From Channallabes apus (Eukaryota > Chordata > Actinopteri > Siluriformes > Clariidae), in contig CM060118.1 in NCBI GenBank assembly GCA_030522415.1, forward strand, positions 30,741,651-30,805,650: a stretch of DNA of 64,000 nt, given 5' to 3'. The notes beneath the pieces are model-generated. The model worked only from the letters and a program-made list of their open reading frames with translations, did no database searches and was not told where the DNA came from. This document shows positions 11,413-24,100 of this stretch, in pieces (positions within the stretch are counted from its first letter, which is position 1; the number at the start of each line of letters is the position of its first letter). Both the position numbers and the translations under genes were made by a program.

Positions 11413-11575
11413 GGATTTATGTATAAAATTAAGTGCTGTAAATTAGTGGTTTCTGTTTGGTAGTAATAGGGCTATTCCTCGGTGGTCTAAAATGCATTAG
11501 GAAAGTGGCTCGATTGAAAACCATTCCATGTGACTTCCTTGTGAATCTGATGAGAGAATGCCGTGTGTGCATGCA

Positions 11576-11578
<3 letters not shown>

Positions 11579-11606
<28 letters not shown>
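11579..11606. repeat. (GT)14 microsatellite
   Basis: Fourteen uninterrupted GT units directly after ATGCATGC. Confidence 0.95.
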
Positions 11607-12568
11607 TCACTGGCCAATGTGGCTAGTGGATGTCCGGAGTCACTCGCCATTCAGCCTTTTTACTACTTTTTACTACTATTTTTTTGTTACCAGAAAATCG
11701 CAGTTTTTTCTTCACCATGATACGTTAATGTTTGTTATATCTAGATTTACTTATAAATGACAGCATACACTGTATCACTATAGTAGTAGTCAAGTATTCA
11801 GTACTGTTAAGATCCCAATATAAAAACATGCAATCATGAGCAGTATATTCTGCTTATTGAACTTAAATTCAAGCCTCTTACCACATGAAATTGAAAAATA
11901 ACAGATTGAGTACAACTGAACTGATTCTGATATTAAAAAAACAGCAACTCGGAACATTTATCATTTTAGTGTGTTGTGTACTATTATCAGGTATTATTAT
12001 TCATTATGTATTATTATATCAGAATTCTGAGTTAGGACAATGGACTCTGGTCTATCTTGTTGTGTTGACTCTTTATATTGTGAGGTAATTGAAGCAATTG
12101 ATGAATTTTCTGTCATTCAACATAAAATCTAAATAGATTTTAATAGTGATTTTTTTAAAAATATATAATCACTAAATAACCTATGCGAAAGGGGCAAACA
12201 TTCTCCTCCTGTTGAGAAGCAATAGCCCTTTAAGGAAATGATACACACACACACACACACACACACACCAAACAGGAAGTAAAAGTGTGTGTGTGCTTGC
12301 GCGTGTGTGCAATGCATGTGTGAACAACATGTGTAGAGAGAGGTATTAAATGTCCTCATTACATTCATGCGCGTTTAATGCACGTAATATTACGTTGCAA
12401 TGAGTTTATTATATCGGATGACTTTAGAGAAAACTACTACAAAAATATATTGTCATACCAAAGAATAAACTACCCGCCAAAGTGGCTAGTGAGACTAAAG
12501 GTATTACACGCCACAGCCGAATTTTACCCGCATTGGGTGGGTGGGCGGGTGCCAATGTCAAACCCTGG
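11607..12568. other. Non-coding stretch with a CA microsatellite
   Basis: Carries (AC)13 at about 12243-12268. It is otherwise AT-rich with no exon or known repeat recognised. Confidence 0.4.
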
Positions 12569-12570
12569 TA

Positions 12571-14037
12571 CAGTCGTGGCCAAAAGTTTTGAGAATTATA
12601 TAAATATTGGAACTTGGAAACGTTTCTGCTTAAGTTTATAATAGCAATTTGCATATACTCCAGAATGTTATGAAGAGTGATCAGATGAATTGCATAGTCC
12701 TTCTTTGCCATGAAGATTAACTTAATCTCAAAAAAATCTTTCCACTGCATTTCATTGCTATCATTAAAGGACCTGCTGAGATCATTTCAGTAATCGTCTT
12801 GTTAACTCAGGTGAGAATGTTGACAAGCACAAGGCTGGAGATCATTATGTCGGGCTGATTGGGTTAGAATGGCAGACTTGACATTGTTCTTCCATTGTTA
12901 AACATGGTGACCTGTAGAAAAGAAACGCATGCAGCCATCATCGTGTTGCATAAAATTGGCTTCACAGGCAGAATATTGTGGCTACTAAGATTGCACCTAA
13001 ATCAACAATTTATAGGATCATCAAGAACTTCAAGGAAAGAGGTTCAATTCTTGTTAAGAAGGCTTCAGGGCGTCCAAGAAAGTCCAGCAAGCACCAGGAT
13101 CGTCTCCTAAAGAGGATTCAGCTGCGGGATCTGAGTGCCACCAGTGCAGAGCTTTTGCTCAGGAATGGCAGCAGGCAGGTGTGAGCGCATCTGCACGCAC
13201 AGTGAGGTGAAGACTTTTGGAAGATGGCCTGGTGTCAAGAAGGGCAGCAAAGAAGCCACTTCTCTCAGATTGATCTTCTGCAGAAAGTGTGGTGAATGGA
13301 CTGCTGAGGACTGGGCAGAGTCATATTCTCAGATGAAGCCGCTTTCCGATTGTTTGGGGCATCTGGAAAAAGGCTCGTCCTGGGAGAAGAAAAGGTGAGC
13401 GTGTAAAGCATGTGTGGGGTTGCTTCTCATCCAAGGGAGTGGGCTCACTCACAAGTTTGCCCCAAAACACAGCCATGAATAAAGAATGGTAACAAAACAC
13501 CCTCCAACAGCAACTTCTTCCAAAAATCCAACAACAGTTTGGTGAAGAACAATGCATTTTCCAGCACGATTGAGCACCGTTCCATAAGGCAAAAGTGATA
13601 ACTAAGTGGCTCGGGGACCAAAACGTTGAAATTTTGAGTCCATGGCCTGGAAACTCCCCAGATCTTAATCCCATTGAGAACTTGTGGTCAATCCTCAAGA
13701 GGCGGGTGGACCAACAAAAACCCACTAATTCTGACAAACTCCAAGAAGTGATTATGAAAGAATGGGTTGCTATCAAGTCAGGATTTGGCCCAGAAGTTGA
13801 TTGAGAGCCCAGTCGAATTGCAGAGGTCCTGAAAAAGAAGCGCCAACACTGCAAATACTAACTTTTTGCATAAATGTCATGTAATTATCGATAAAAGCCT
13901 TTGAAACATATGAAGTGCTTGTAATTATATTTCAGTACATCACAAAAACAACTGAAACAAAGATCTAAAAGCAGTTTAGCAGCAAACTTTGTGAAAACTA
14001 ATATTTGTGTCATTCTCAAAACTTTTGGCCATGACTG
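12571..14037 (+). mobile_element. Decayed Tc1-like transposon of a second family
   Basis: The left end CAGTCGTGGCCAAAAGTTTT (12571) and its inverse ending CATGACTG (14037) are flanked by TA (12569-12570 and 14038-14039). The length of 1467 bp is slightly short for a Tc1. The interior carries the broken transposase described separately. The terminal sequence is unrelated to that of the 1565 and 15045 copies. Confidence 0.9.
12904..13860 (+). pseudogene. Broken Tc1-like transposase
   Basis: Recognisable blocks in order are MVTCRKETHAAI, KIAPKSTIYRIIKNFKERGS with KKASGRPRKSSK (DNA-binding region and linker), a remnant of the first catalytic region, VWGCFSSKGVG, QCIFQHD (second catalytic D), PGNSPDLNPIENLW (catalytic E) and a C-terminus ending KKKRQHCKY. 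They lie in different frames. There are in-frame stops, for example just after the second catalytic D (TGA about 13570-13572) and after NKEW (about 13488), and a block between the first D and VWGCF is missing. It cannot make a working enzyme. Confidence 0.9.
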
Positions 14038-14039
14038 TA

Positions 14040-15042
14040 TGTATGTATGTGTGTGCGTGTGCGTGCGCGCAAATCCACTAAATTTCACAATCCTTTTTAT
14101 TTCTCTTTTTCATAGTTTGAGATAAATGACTTCATTTTTCTGCTCCAGTACTTTTCCGTCATCCCCCAGTCAGGTGTTCAGGAGTAATAGGGTGAAGTGT
14201 TGACTGTTTTATCGAAACATAAATGTGTTCTCTTACGTGTTGCTGTGTGTGTGTGGTTTTATTTTGTACTCTGGCGTTTGGTAGTTGAGCATGGTGGTCG
14301 AGGCGTCGGTTAGATCAGTTTTCACAATGAGTCAGCCTGAAGTGGTTTAAGATGAATGCGCGTCTCTGAAAGAAAGAATCTTCTTATGAAACTCGTAGCT
14401 ACCCTCACTTTCCCCCCCTTACACACATACATGTGCACACAGACACATACAAAAGTCTTTGTAAGGAGGGCCTTTTATTTACTAAATGAATTATTGCTGT
14501 GGTGCTCCATTTTCCTGAGGCTCAGCGACTGAAACATTACGCAATACAGAGTGTGACCATCACCCTGCCTCTCTTTCTGTCCCTTTCTCGTCTCTTTTTT
14601 TTTTTTTTTATTTGAAGTGTTCTTTTTAATTCATTTCAGTGTATTTAATGTTGCCTAATCTGTTTTCACTTGAATCTCTGTGATGGAAAGCAGTACAGCA
14701 TGTTCATACAGGTGCAAAGTGATGGGGAAGCCACCTTTTTTTTTTTTTTTAAGTGGTTGTTTTTCCTGTTCATGGTAGCACTCTGTGTCTGATTAGATCG
14801 AGTACATCTGGTTTAGTCAGTTATTTCTTCCTACATAAACTGAACCTATGAGGAATCTAGGTTTAGCATGAGCTTCACAGATGTTCAGACATTGCGCCAT
14901 ATTCTGATTACAATGGACAGTATGTAAGTAGGTATAAGGAATCTCGCATACACTATATAGACAAAAGTATGTGGACATTTGATTTGTTGAATGTCCCACT
15001 TAAAAAAAAAAAAGTTTAAAAATCATTATAATAGTAAATAAA
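14040..15042. other. Non-coding stretch with a short Tc1-family end
   Basis: At 14950-14995 CACTATATAGACAAAAGTAT followed by GTGGACATTTG matches the terminal repeat of a widespread fish Tc1-like family, also present at 48548. T runs lie at about 14597-14609 and 14738-14750. No exon recognised. Confidence 0.5.
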
Positions 15043-15044
15043 TA

Positions 15045-16664
15045 CAGTGGTGTGAAAAACTATTTGCCCCCCTCCTGATTTCTTATTCTTTTGCATGTTT
15101 GTCACACTAAATGTTTCTGATCATCAAACACATTTAACTATTAGTCAAAGATAAGACAAGTAAACACAAAATGCAGATTTTAAATGAGGGGTTTTATTAT
15201 TTAGGGAGAAAAAAAATCCAAACCTCCATGGCCCTGTGTGAAAAAGTAATTGCCCCCTGAACCTAATAACTGGATGGGCCACCCTTAGCAGCAATAACTG
15301 CAATCAAGCGTTTGCGATAACTTGCAACGAGTCTTTTACAGCGCTCTGGAGGAATTTTGGCCCACTCATCTTTGCAGAATTGTTGTAATTCAGCTTTATT
15401 TGAGGGTTTTTTAGCATGAACCGCCTTTTTAAGGTCATGCCACAACATCTCAATAGGATTCAGGTCAGGACTTTGACTAGGCCACTCCAGAGTCTTCATT
15501 TTGTTTTTCTTCAGCCATTCAGAGGTGGATTTGCTGGTGTGTTTTGGGTTATTGTCCTGCTGCAGCACCCAAGATCGCTTCAGCTTGAGTTGATGAACAG
15601 ATGGCCGGACATTCTCCTTCAGGATTTTTTGGTAGACAGTAGAATTCATGGTTCCATCCATCACAGCAAGCCTTCCAGGTCCTGAAGCTGCAAAACAACC
15701 CCAGACCATCACACTACCACCACCATATTTTACTGTTGGTATGATGTTCTTTTTCTGAAATGCTGTGTTACTTTTACGCCATATGTAACGGGACACGCAC
15801 CTTCCAAAAAGTTCAACTTTTGTCTCGTCGGTCCACAAGGTATTTTCCCAAAAGTCTTGGCAATCATTGAGATGTTTTTTAGCAAAATTGAGACGAGCCT
15901 TAATGTTCTTTTTGCTTAAAAGTGGTTTGCGCCTTGGAAATCTGCCATGCAGGCCGTTTTTGCCCAGTCTCTTTCTTATGGTGGAGTCGTGAACACTGAC
16001 CTTAATTGAGGCAAGTGAGGCCTGCAGTTCTTTAGATGTTGTCCTGGGGTCTTTTGTGGCCTCTCGGATGAGTCGTCTCTGCGCTCTTGGGGTAATTTTG
16101 GTCGGCCGGCCACTCCTGGGAAGGTTCACCACTGTTCCATGTTTTTGCCATTTGTGGATAATGGCTCTCACTGTGGTTCGCTGGAGTCCCAAAGCTTTAG
16201 AAATGGCTTTATAGCCTTTACCAGACTGATAGATCTCAATTACTTTTGTTCTCATTTGTTCCTGAATTTCTTTGGATCTTGGCATGATGTCTAGCTTTTG
16301 AGGTGCTTTTGGTCTACTTCTCTGTGTCAGGTAGCTCCTATTTAAGTGATTTCTTGATTGAAACAGGTGTGGCAGTAATCAGGCCTGGGGGTGACTACAG
16401 AAATTGAACTCAGGTGTGATAAACCACAGTTAAGTTATTTTTTAACAAGGGGGGCAATCACTTTTTCACACAGGGCCATGTAGATTTGGAGTTTTTTTTC
16501 TCCCTTAATAACGTAAACCTTCATTTAAAAACTGCATTTTGTGTTCAATTATGTTATCTTTGACTAATAGTTAACGGTTTTTGATGAGCAGAAACATTTA
16601 AGTGTGACAAACATGCAAAAGAATAAGAAATCAGGAAGGGGGCAAATAGTTTTTCACACCACTG
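15045..16664 (-). mobile_element. Tc1/mariner transposon, copy 2, structurally complete
   Basis: The 1620-bp element is bounded by CAGTGGTGTGAAAAACTATT at 15045 and its inverse ending CACCACTG at 16664, with TA on both sides (15043-15044 and 16665-16666). Terminal inverted repeats are about 212 bp (15045-15257 and about 16452-16664), each with outer and inner copies of the GTGTGAAAAA..TTGCCCCC core, the IR/DR arrangement. Both repeats are intact and the transposase frame is open. It is the same family as copy 1, in opposite orientation. Confidence 0.96.
15263..16285 (-). CDS. Tc1-like transposase (DD34E), 340 aa, open frame
   Basis: Nuclear cut-and-paste transposase of copy 2. The layout matches copy 1: paired-like N-terminal DNA-binding domain, SGRPTK linker, GGGSVMVWGCF box, and catalytic D153, D244 and E279. 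Compared with copy 1 there are nine substitutions: S68A, T80P, I209M, R221I, R231H, D246N, R292K, S323Y and T338S. The change at 246 lies two residues after the second catalytic aspartate, in the normally conserved DNDPKH motif. The catalytic residues themselves are kept. No stop or frameshift is present and both terminal repeats are undamaged, so this is the best candidate in the window for a mobile copy. Activity cannot be judged from sequence alone. Confidence 0.95.
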   Translation of the reverse strand: MPRSKEIQEQMRTKVIEIYQSGKGYKAISKALGLQRTTVRAIIHKWQKHGTVVNLPRSGRPTKITPRAQRRLIREATKDPRTTSKELQASLASIKVSVHDSTIRKRLGKNGLHGRFPRRKPLLSKKNIKARLNFAKKHLNDCQDFWENTLWTDETKVELFGRCVSRYIWRKSNTAFQKKNIIPTVKYGGGSVMVWGCFAASGPGRLAVMDGTMNSTVYQKILKENVRPSVHQLKLKRSWVLQQDNNPKHTSKSTSEWLKKNKMKTLEWPSQSPDLNPIEMLWHDLKKAVHAKKPSNKAELQQFCKDEWAKIPPERCKRLVASYRKRLIAVIAAKGGPSSY

Positions 16665-16667
16665 TAC

Positions 16668-16890
16668 ACCTTAGATACAAGCATTTCCGCTCTCCTTAGA
16701 AAGCTTTTCACTCGATTGTAGCTGTGCCTTTTTGGCCACACAAGCCTTTCATGAAGTATGATTTTCAAATTCTTTCCAAAGGTGTCCAGTAGGGTTAAGG
16801 TTAGGGCTCTGTACAGACCACTCAAGTTCTTCCACATCAAACTCTGTAAATTGTGTCTTTACGGACTTAGCTTGGACATAGGACATGGTG
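16668..16890 (-). mobile_element. Tc1-like fragment abutting copy 2
   Basis: The minus strand reads VEELEWSVQSPNLNPTGHLWKEFENH, a decayed version of the EWP.QSPDLNPIEHLW segment around the catalytic E. Flanking text such as AAGCATTTCCGCTCTCCTTA belongs to the fish family whose ends read CACTATATGGCCAAAAGTAT. No terminal repeat is preserved here. Confidence 0.65.
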
Positions 16891-17784
16891 TCAATTTTTG
16901 CATTTATGTTTAATGTCCATGAAGCAAGAGTAGTTATAAACGGTTCCCTTACCAGCATATCTTTTTCTTCCCCCTTCTGAAAATAGGACCAAAAAAAAAA
17001 AGAAGCTGCTTGTGTGACAAAAGACCTACAGATCCCTTTACTCATATTTCCCAATGTCGGAAAAAAAAATATTGAAGTTCGTATCTGGCTTTGAAAAGGC
17101 ACACTGGTGACTTCCTGGTGAAAACCATGTGATATTAACAATTGCACACATATTTTTACTCAGTTTACTGTATGTGGAGCACAAGTCATACAAGTTTTTG
17201 TGTAAATCTAGTACAGTCGTGGTGTCCAATGACGCGCGCACACAGACACAAAGAGCAGCCTGACGCTTGAGCGGAGAGAGAGCATGGATTTTTAACCCCT
17301 CTACTGAGACTTGCTTTTACTTTACACGCGCGCTGTACACACACGTATAAAGACACAAGCACACACGTGGTCAGTGTTATAGTAAAGAGTACACGCGTGC
17401 ACAGATTGATTATGCCAGTAAGAGATGAGCACTAAGACCCAGCAGGGGAGACGGCTAGCCACAATTCCGCAGCACAAGAGAGAGAAAACCCGTTGGCTCA
17501 GTTGTGGTCACGTGACTTGTTTGTTTTCCAAGTCAACATTTATTAAAAGTCTTTACTCATCTTGCGGAACACTCACAAACCACGTTACTCACAATCTAAG
17601 GTTTCACTGTGTGTGTGTGTGTATGTATAGATAGATAGATAGATAGATATTTAATTCGTTTAAATAATTCAATTTAATTAGTTTATCTTGTGTGTATTTG
17701 TTCAGACTGTAAAGTTCTATGCGCAGTATAACCAGGCTGATACCAGTCATCAATCACTAACTTTTGTACTTCTCTGTTTCTCAG
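16891..17784. other. Non-coding stretch before the first recognised THADA exon
   Basis: Holds a GATA run (17627-17649) and CA-rich text. The last ~100 bases contain the pyrimidine-rich acceptor CTTCTCTGTTTCTCAG. Confidence 0.5.
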
Positions 17785-18164
17785 ATTGTCAGCTGAAGAA
17801 GCTTTGTGTGGAGACGTTAACCATCCTCATGGACTCCGAGCTTGTGGCTCCACGCGGACCTGGTGAGGTGCATCTCTCTGGCCCTGGGGCCACCCAGTAC
17901 CTACAGAGTCTAGCCCATTTAGCAACCAGCATCGCGATGGAGTCATCAGCCCTTTGGAGCGCACTGGAAGCGGAGGGGACACTGAAGGACCTCCTGAGTT
18001 GCTTGCTCCGCTGCTCGCATTACGAAGTGAGACAGCTCACACTGAAGTGTCTCCTGGAGAGACTGCAGACGGACAAGGACCAACGATCTCTACCCTGCAA
18101 CCTTAGTGTGTCCGCTATAGCCTCCCTGGCATTGCATGAGCCACACCCCACCTGTCTAGCAAAG
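17785..18164 (+). CDS. thada: THADA exon a (largest internal exon in the window)
   Basis: The acceptor is TTTCTCAG and the donor AAAG|GTGAGA. The first two bases complete a codon begun in an unseen upstream exon; the exon ends on a codon boundary. It encodes about 126 residues, from CQLKKLCVETLTILMD to HEPHPTCLAK, including a HEAT-like helix pair around CSHYEVRQLTLKCLLERL. Confidence 0.85.
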
Positions 18165-21100
18165 GTGAGAGTATGCAGTGAGACATATTTTTCTAAACCT
18201 GAAATGTGGTTAGGTCTGCATATAAGTAAAAACATTGGATGATGAAGTTAACGACACAAAAAAGATTTTTCATTCATTTATTCTTGTTGCCTCCCCAAAA
18301 AGTAGTTGAGCCCTCACTTTCACTAACAGATTTGTATTCATGTTTTTGTTATTCTCTTCTGCCTCACTCAGTGATGTTGGTGTGCTTCCTTTCATGAACA
18401 CCGCTTTTGAGGTCCTTCCATAACTAGTGGGTTAAGATTTGGACAATTGAAAATTGTAAAAAATTTTCCAACTTGAACCATTTAAAAAAAAAAAAATTAT
18501 TTATTTATTTATTTTTATTTATTTTTTACTTTTGTGTTTAGGCTCATTTTCTTTCTTGCTGAATGATCCATAGACAGATAACCGAATGCTCTTTGGTAAA
18601 TTTGCTAGTACGATCCAGAATTCATAGGTCAAGCAGTTGTAGCAAGATCTCCTGGCCCTCTGCAAAAAAACAGCCCTAAACCATGACACTTGTAGCTCTC
18701 TGTATGTCCTGTAAAGAGGTCTTGAGATTATGTGGCTGTTTATGAATGAGAGGCAGCTTTACACAGGTCATGTAGTGTGTGCAAACATGCCGCATATAAG
18801 GTAAGGAGAAAATAGTGAGCTGTTTATTAAAAAGTGTCCCATTTCAGTTTTTCATAACCCCTCCATTGTTCTGCTCTGCCGTTCCTATCATTACACACAA
18901 GCATCAGAGCAGCTTAAAGCATGTGTGCATCCACATGTCCCTGCACACACATGGTGCGTACGTGCATGCGTGTTTACCATCTGTGTCAGTGCGCTGCTGT
19001 GTGTGCTCGTGTGTTTTATTGGCCATCCGTTAATGTTTAAAAGGCTGCTGTGAAACTGCTCCCGCTTGCTCAAGGGACGTGCTCTGGCCTAGTTTCTATG
19101 GTGAGCCCTCTGTGCCACTAAAGCATTCTGGGAAGTAAAGCAGAAAGAGGAACACTAGGATGAGTGTTTCGCTCATATGGGTTTAACAGTCAAGAGGTTT
19201 TCTGTAGCAATACATGGCCTCGTGCTATTTTTTTTGCTGACAATGCTTATGAGCCATGTGTGTTCTAGATCACATTCAGAGAGAAAGAGATCCAGGAGGT
19301 AAAACACAAGGCCTCAGCCATCTTATGTGGGCTGTGAAAGACTGCTTGTGTGACTTGTATAAAAAATAGAGTAAGGAACGTTTTTTTTTTTTAATATTAC
19401 TTTGCTTGAATTTAGTTTCAGGCTAGTTTCAGGGTTATTGTCTGTTAATTTAACATTTTTCCGTTTCCATTATATTTCATAATTGATATACACCGCGTTC
19501 CAAATTATTATGCAAATTGGATGCAAGGATGGTATTGTGTCTCAGGGCTCTTTGGATCACTGAAATGAATCTCAGACACGTGTGATAATTAGTTTGCCAG
19601 ATGAGCCCAATTAAAGGAAAAGTACTGAAGACGGTTGTTCCACATGATTAAGCAGGCTGCAGGTTTCAATCAATATGGGAAAGAAAAAGGATCTCTGCTG
19701 CCGAAAAGCGTCAAATATTGCAATGCCTTGGACAAGTTATAAAAACATTAGATATTTCATGAAAACTTAAGCGTGATCATCGTACTGTGAAGACATTTGT
19801 GGCTGATTCAGCGTACAAACAGTTCGTGCAGATAAAGGCAGAATGAAGAAGGTTTCTGCAAGACCAATTCATCGGATTAAGAGAGCAGCTGCTGAAATGC
19901 CATTACAAAGCAGCAAACAGGTATTTAAAGCTGCTGGTGCATCTGGAGTCCTGCGAACCTCAAGGTGTAGGATCCTTTAAAAGCTTGCAGTTGTGCATAA
20001 ACCTACTATTCGGCCCCTAATCAATGCTCACAAGCAGAAACGGTTGCAGTGGGCCCGGGCATACATGAAGACAAGTTTTTAAAAAATCTTGTTTACTGAT
20101 GAGTGTCGTGCAGCCCTGGATGGTCCAGATGAATGGAGTAGTGGATGGTTGGTGGGTGGCCACCATGTCCTAACAAGGCTGCGATGTCAACAATGAGATG
20201 CCAGAGTCATGCTGCAAAGAATACCTCTGTGTCATTGGCTGCTATGGGCATAAAAGATGAGAAACTAATGGTGTGGCCACCATCCTCCCCTGACCTCAAC
20301 CTCATTGAGAACCTTTGAGGGTGGGAGGCGGTTTGAATCAAAACAGTAGCTCTGGGAGGCTATTCTGACATTCTGCAAAGAAATTCAAGCAGAAATTGTC
20401 CAGAAACTCACAAGTTCAATGGATGCAAGAATTGTGAAGGTGATATAAAGAAGGGGTCCCATGTTGAGATGCCCTGTTAGAATGTTTTTGATTGAAATAG
20501 AAATACAACCTATAAAATGTTTTAACTCTGTTGTGCATAATAATTTGGAACAGTGCGTTTTCAGTTTTTTATTTTTAAAATAAATATTATCATTAGGAGG
20601 TTTGTTCAATAAAATTCAAATTATACCCTAATAGTTGATGACTAGAAAATTATACTGACTGTCATTTGCATTGACTAATTATGAAAATCAGAGAAAGATA
20701 TCATTTGCGTAATAATTTGGAACGCAGTGTATAAACTTAAACTTGGGGAATTTAATATACATCAGTTGTAACGTGATGGTGGTAATTAATTTTACTCACT
20801 TAACAAATACACAGATTATAATGTTGTTTAACAAGTTGTTCCTATTTCCTACTGATAGATCTGTTTGCTTCCTTTTTCTTAACTCCTAATTACCAAATAG
20901 CAATAAAGTCTAAAGAATGATTTGCCTGTTTAACTGTAGGTGTGTTTACATGCATCCTAATATTCCACTAATAATAGGAATAATAAACCAGTTGGAATAA
21001 AACGCATGTAAACACCTCAGGCAGACTTAGTGAGGTGGGTGGCGTAAACCTTTAATAAAAAGTAAATATTACCCATGTAAACACTTGATCCAATTGTTTT

Positions 21101-24100
21101 TTTCGTTTCAGAATAAATATATTCTTTCTGCGTATGTTTACCCCATGTAGGGGTAATATAATATAGTTTCCAAGGCGGAAATTTAACTTTCAGTATTCTC
21201 CCTGAGAACAAGTCTCTCCCGTTAGTCTTTTTAATCCACCGAGTATCTGGCTGAGGAAAGGTCACGGATTGGCTCACCATCAGAAAATTGGAAAAAAAAT
21301 ATATGCAACCTAACTATATATATGCAACTAAAGTTAAAGAACAGTAATAGTAGTAGTACTTCTATTATATTTTCTGCAGAAACAGGCAGAAACACTTTTG
21401 TATGTGTCAAAAAAAAAAATATTTGGTTTAATACTTTGAACAAGTAGACACACTTCAGATCAGTGTCCATGTAAACAGTTAAATGTAAGCTTTAATCAGA
21501 AGGATTTCACTCAGTTTGAAGAAATAATGTCCATGTAGATGTAACTAGTTTACATTATTTTCATTGAATGATTTTTAAAATCGTTTTCTGAAATCATTAT
21601 AATAATAATAATAATAATAATAGCAATATTTTACTCCTTTTGGACAAAGACTAGTAAACCCTGTTTGCAAAAGGTTTGTGCCATTTTTGTTCATTTTGAA
21701 CAACAGCCTTTCAAGATAGATAGCAGGTTAAAGTTCTAACAACACCTTCATGCACCAGTTCTCATCAGCTCAATGTGAGTAATGGAAGTCAGCGTGTCCT
21801 TGCCTGCTCTGTGACCCGTCATATACAAGCAGAAGTCAAGGCAGTTGTTGGGGTTGTACAATGCATTTTTAATATATGCTGCCCGGCTAATTTAAAAGTC
21901 ACCATTTCATATGGCTCAAACTATTGGGCTGCATCAAGCAAAGAAAACAACTGTGGAGATTTAAAATTACTGGAACTGCGCTAAGAACTTTTCAACACAT
22001 ATGGTGAAAGTGGTGATGGTGAATGTGATGAGAACTAAATTTGGATTGGAACTAAACAGCTGTGTGTGGGCATAATAAAATAATTTGGTAATGATTTAAA
22101 AAAGATAAAAGAAGATACTCCTGAAAACACAGCCAAAGAAGTACATACTCGAAGGAGAAAAAAAATTAGCAAGAGCCACTGTACATCAGAGACTTCTTTT
22201 GTGTGTATGAGTGAAGATGGACACAGCTTAGTCTGAAAACAGATGTGTTTGACTTTTGGAAATGTGGAGGACAAAGAAAGAAAGGGGAAACCCCTGCTAG
22301 ACTCTTTTGGTCTGCACTCTACCAAAGCAAGACAAGAGAAAAAGACAGCCCGCAGTGATGGTCATGACAATTCCCAAAACACCAGCTATGGAATCGTACG
22401 AACATAATGAATAAAAACAGTGGCAGCTACATGAAGAAAAAAATAAAGCAGACAAACAGGTGATCCTTGGTGGTGAGACCAGTGATCACTAGGATGCCAA
22501 CTAGGATCAAACAAAGCAGACTGTGTATTTATCCAACAGATAAGATCTCTGGTAAATTCTTGAATTGAATCGGTGTTGAGTTAATTTCCTGTTCTCAGCA
22601 GTTCCGAGTCTTTCTAATAGGTTAGAGATATTTTAGAGAGAGAGAGAAGGCCTTTATTTGTCACACATACATTACAGCACAATAAATAATAATTATATAT
22701 TATATTACATTACATTATATTATTTACTTGCGTGACTCTTTAGGCTTGGCCTAATGCCCCAACAGGCTGTGATGGGGACTGAACCCCTGGCCTTTAATCG
22801 ACCTTAACCTTTGAGCCACCATGGCCCCTAGTAGCAACTTACATGTACTGTGGACACTCCATATACCCCCTATCCACCTCATAATTTTCATTATTGTACC
22901 AAAGTAACATGTAACACTTGCATTTGTACATTATGTTGACAGTCAGTTTTTGTCCCCCCCTCTTTAAATTGTTTTTGTCTTTCCCTCAGGTTCTGCAGCT
23001 TCTCTCAGTCCTCCCTCTGTCCTCCATCCTGCCATGGCAAGATGACGGTATATGCCTAAGTGACGACAAGGCACTAGACTACCTCCTCTCTGTAGCAGAG
23101 ACCTCCACACACAGGTGATTGTTTTGACCAATGTCCAACTCTGACTCAACATTTTATTCAATGATAACATTGTGGTCAAAAAATCAGCCATTGGTGAGAA
23201 CTTTTGCGCAGCTGCTGTTCATTTATATAATAAGCAACGTTGGCATTTTTGGCTAGCTATGCATTAGCCACTCCCAGCAAAGATTTCCACCGACAGCAAA
23301 AAACCCACCGGCCTACTTAGTTCTGTCTTGAAGAACACCCGATCCTGATGAATAGCAGCGGTTAGGGTTGTGGGTATGACCACAGTGGTGGCAGAAGGTC
23401 GTTCATAGTCTGCTCCCAGGGAGGAAGGGCGCAATGGTTTCAGATGTGGGCTTCTACCATGAAAGAGACCACACATGCCTGTGGTAAGCAGCTCCCCTGT
23501 ATACGCCAATCATCCATTCACAGCCGAGATAGAGCATGAAGGATATTGATTTTCACCGTTTTCAGGCTCACGGCTACTACCATGTGCCTCGTGTACCTGT
23601 GGTTCTCTGCATGCGCTCGCACAGAAAGATCCGTCTGTTTCTCTAAGGGTGTGTGTTCATATCTACATGCCCGTGCACATGTGTGTAAATGGGATTGCTT
23701 GTGTGTAGTCATGTGGGTGACTTTGGGTCATGCACCTGGCAGCAGGTGTGTGTGCTTTTGAGTAGTAGATGGTTGAAGGGACCTCAAGTCTGAATTACAG
23801 GCACCGTCCCATTTCAGGTCTGTATGAATGAACACACACCCTGCAGTATAGAATTACAAAAGGTCTTTCCGTCTAAAGCCGGAGCACCCCTTGGCCTGAT
23901 CACAGTTGAGAAATGGGCTTGGTGGTGGTATTGTTGTTCTCTGTGACACGGCGCCTGTGTTTTGGAGTGCGGCAGTTGCTCTGTGATTAAGCAACGGCAT
24001 AGTACTGGCACTGTGCGCGCGCTTGTGTGTGTGATTGTGTAATGTTGCCGCACACTTGTCCTTTGACTCGCGTTACATTCTGAGGCGTTGTGTAACTGCA

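Noticed and set aside
17207..17235. TACAGTCGTGGTGTCC as another end of the 12571 element family
   Set aside because: Only the first ten bases match and no partner end or transposase text is nearby; likely chance.
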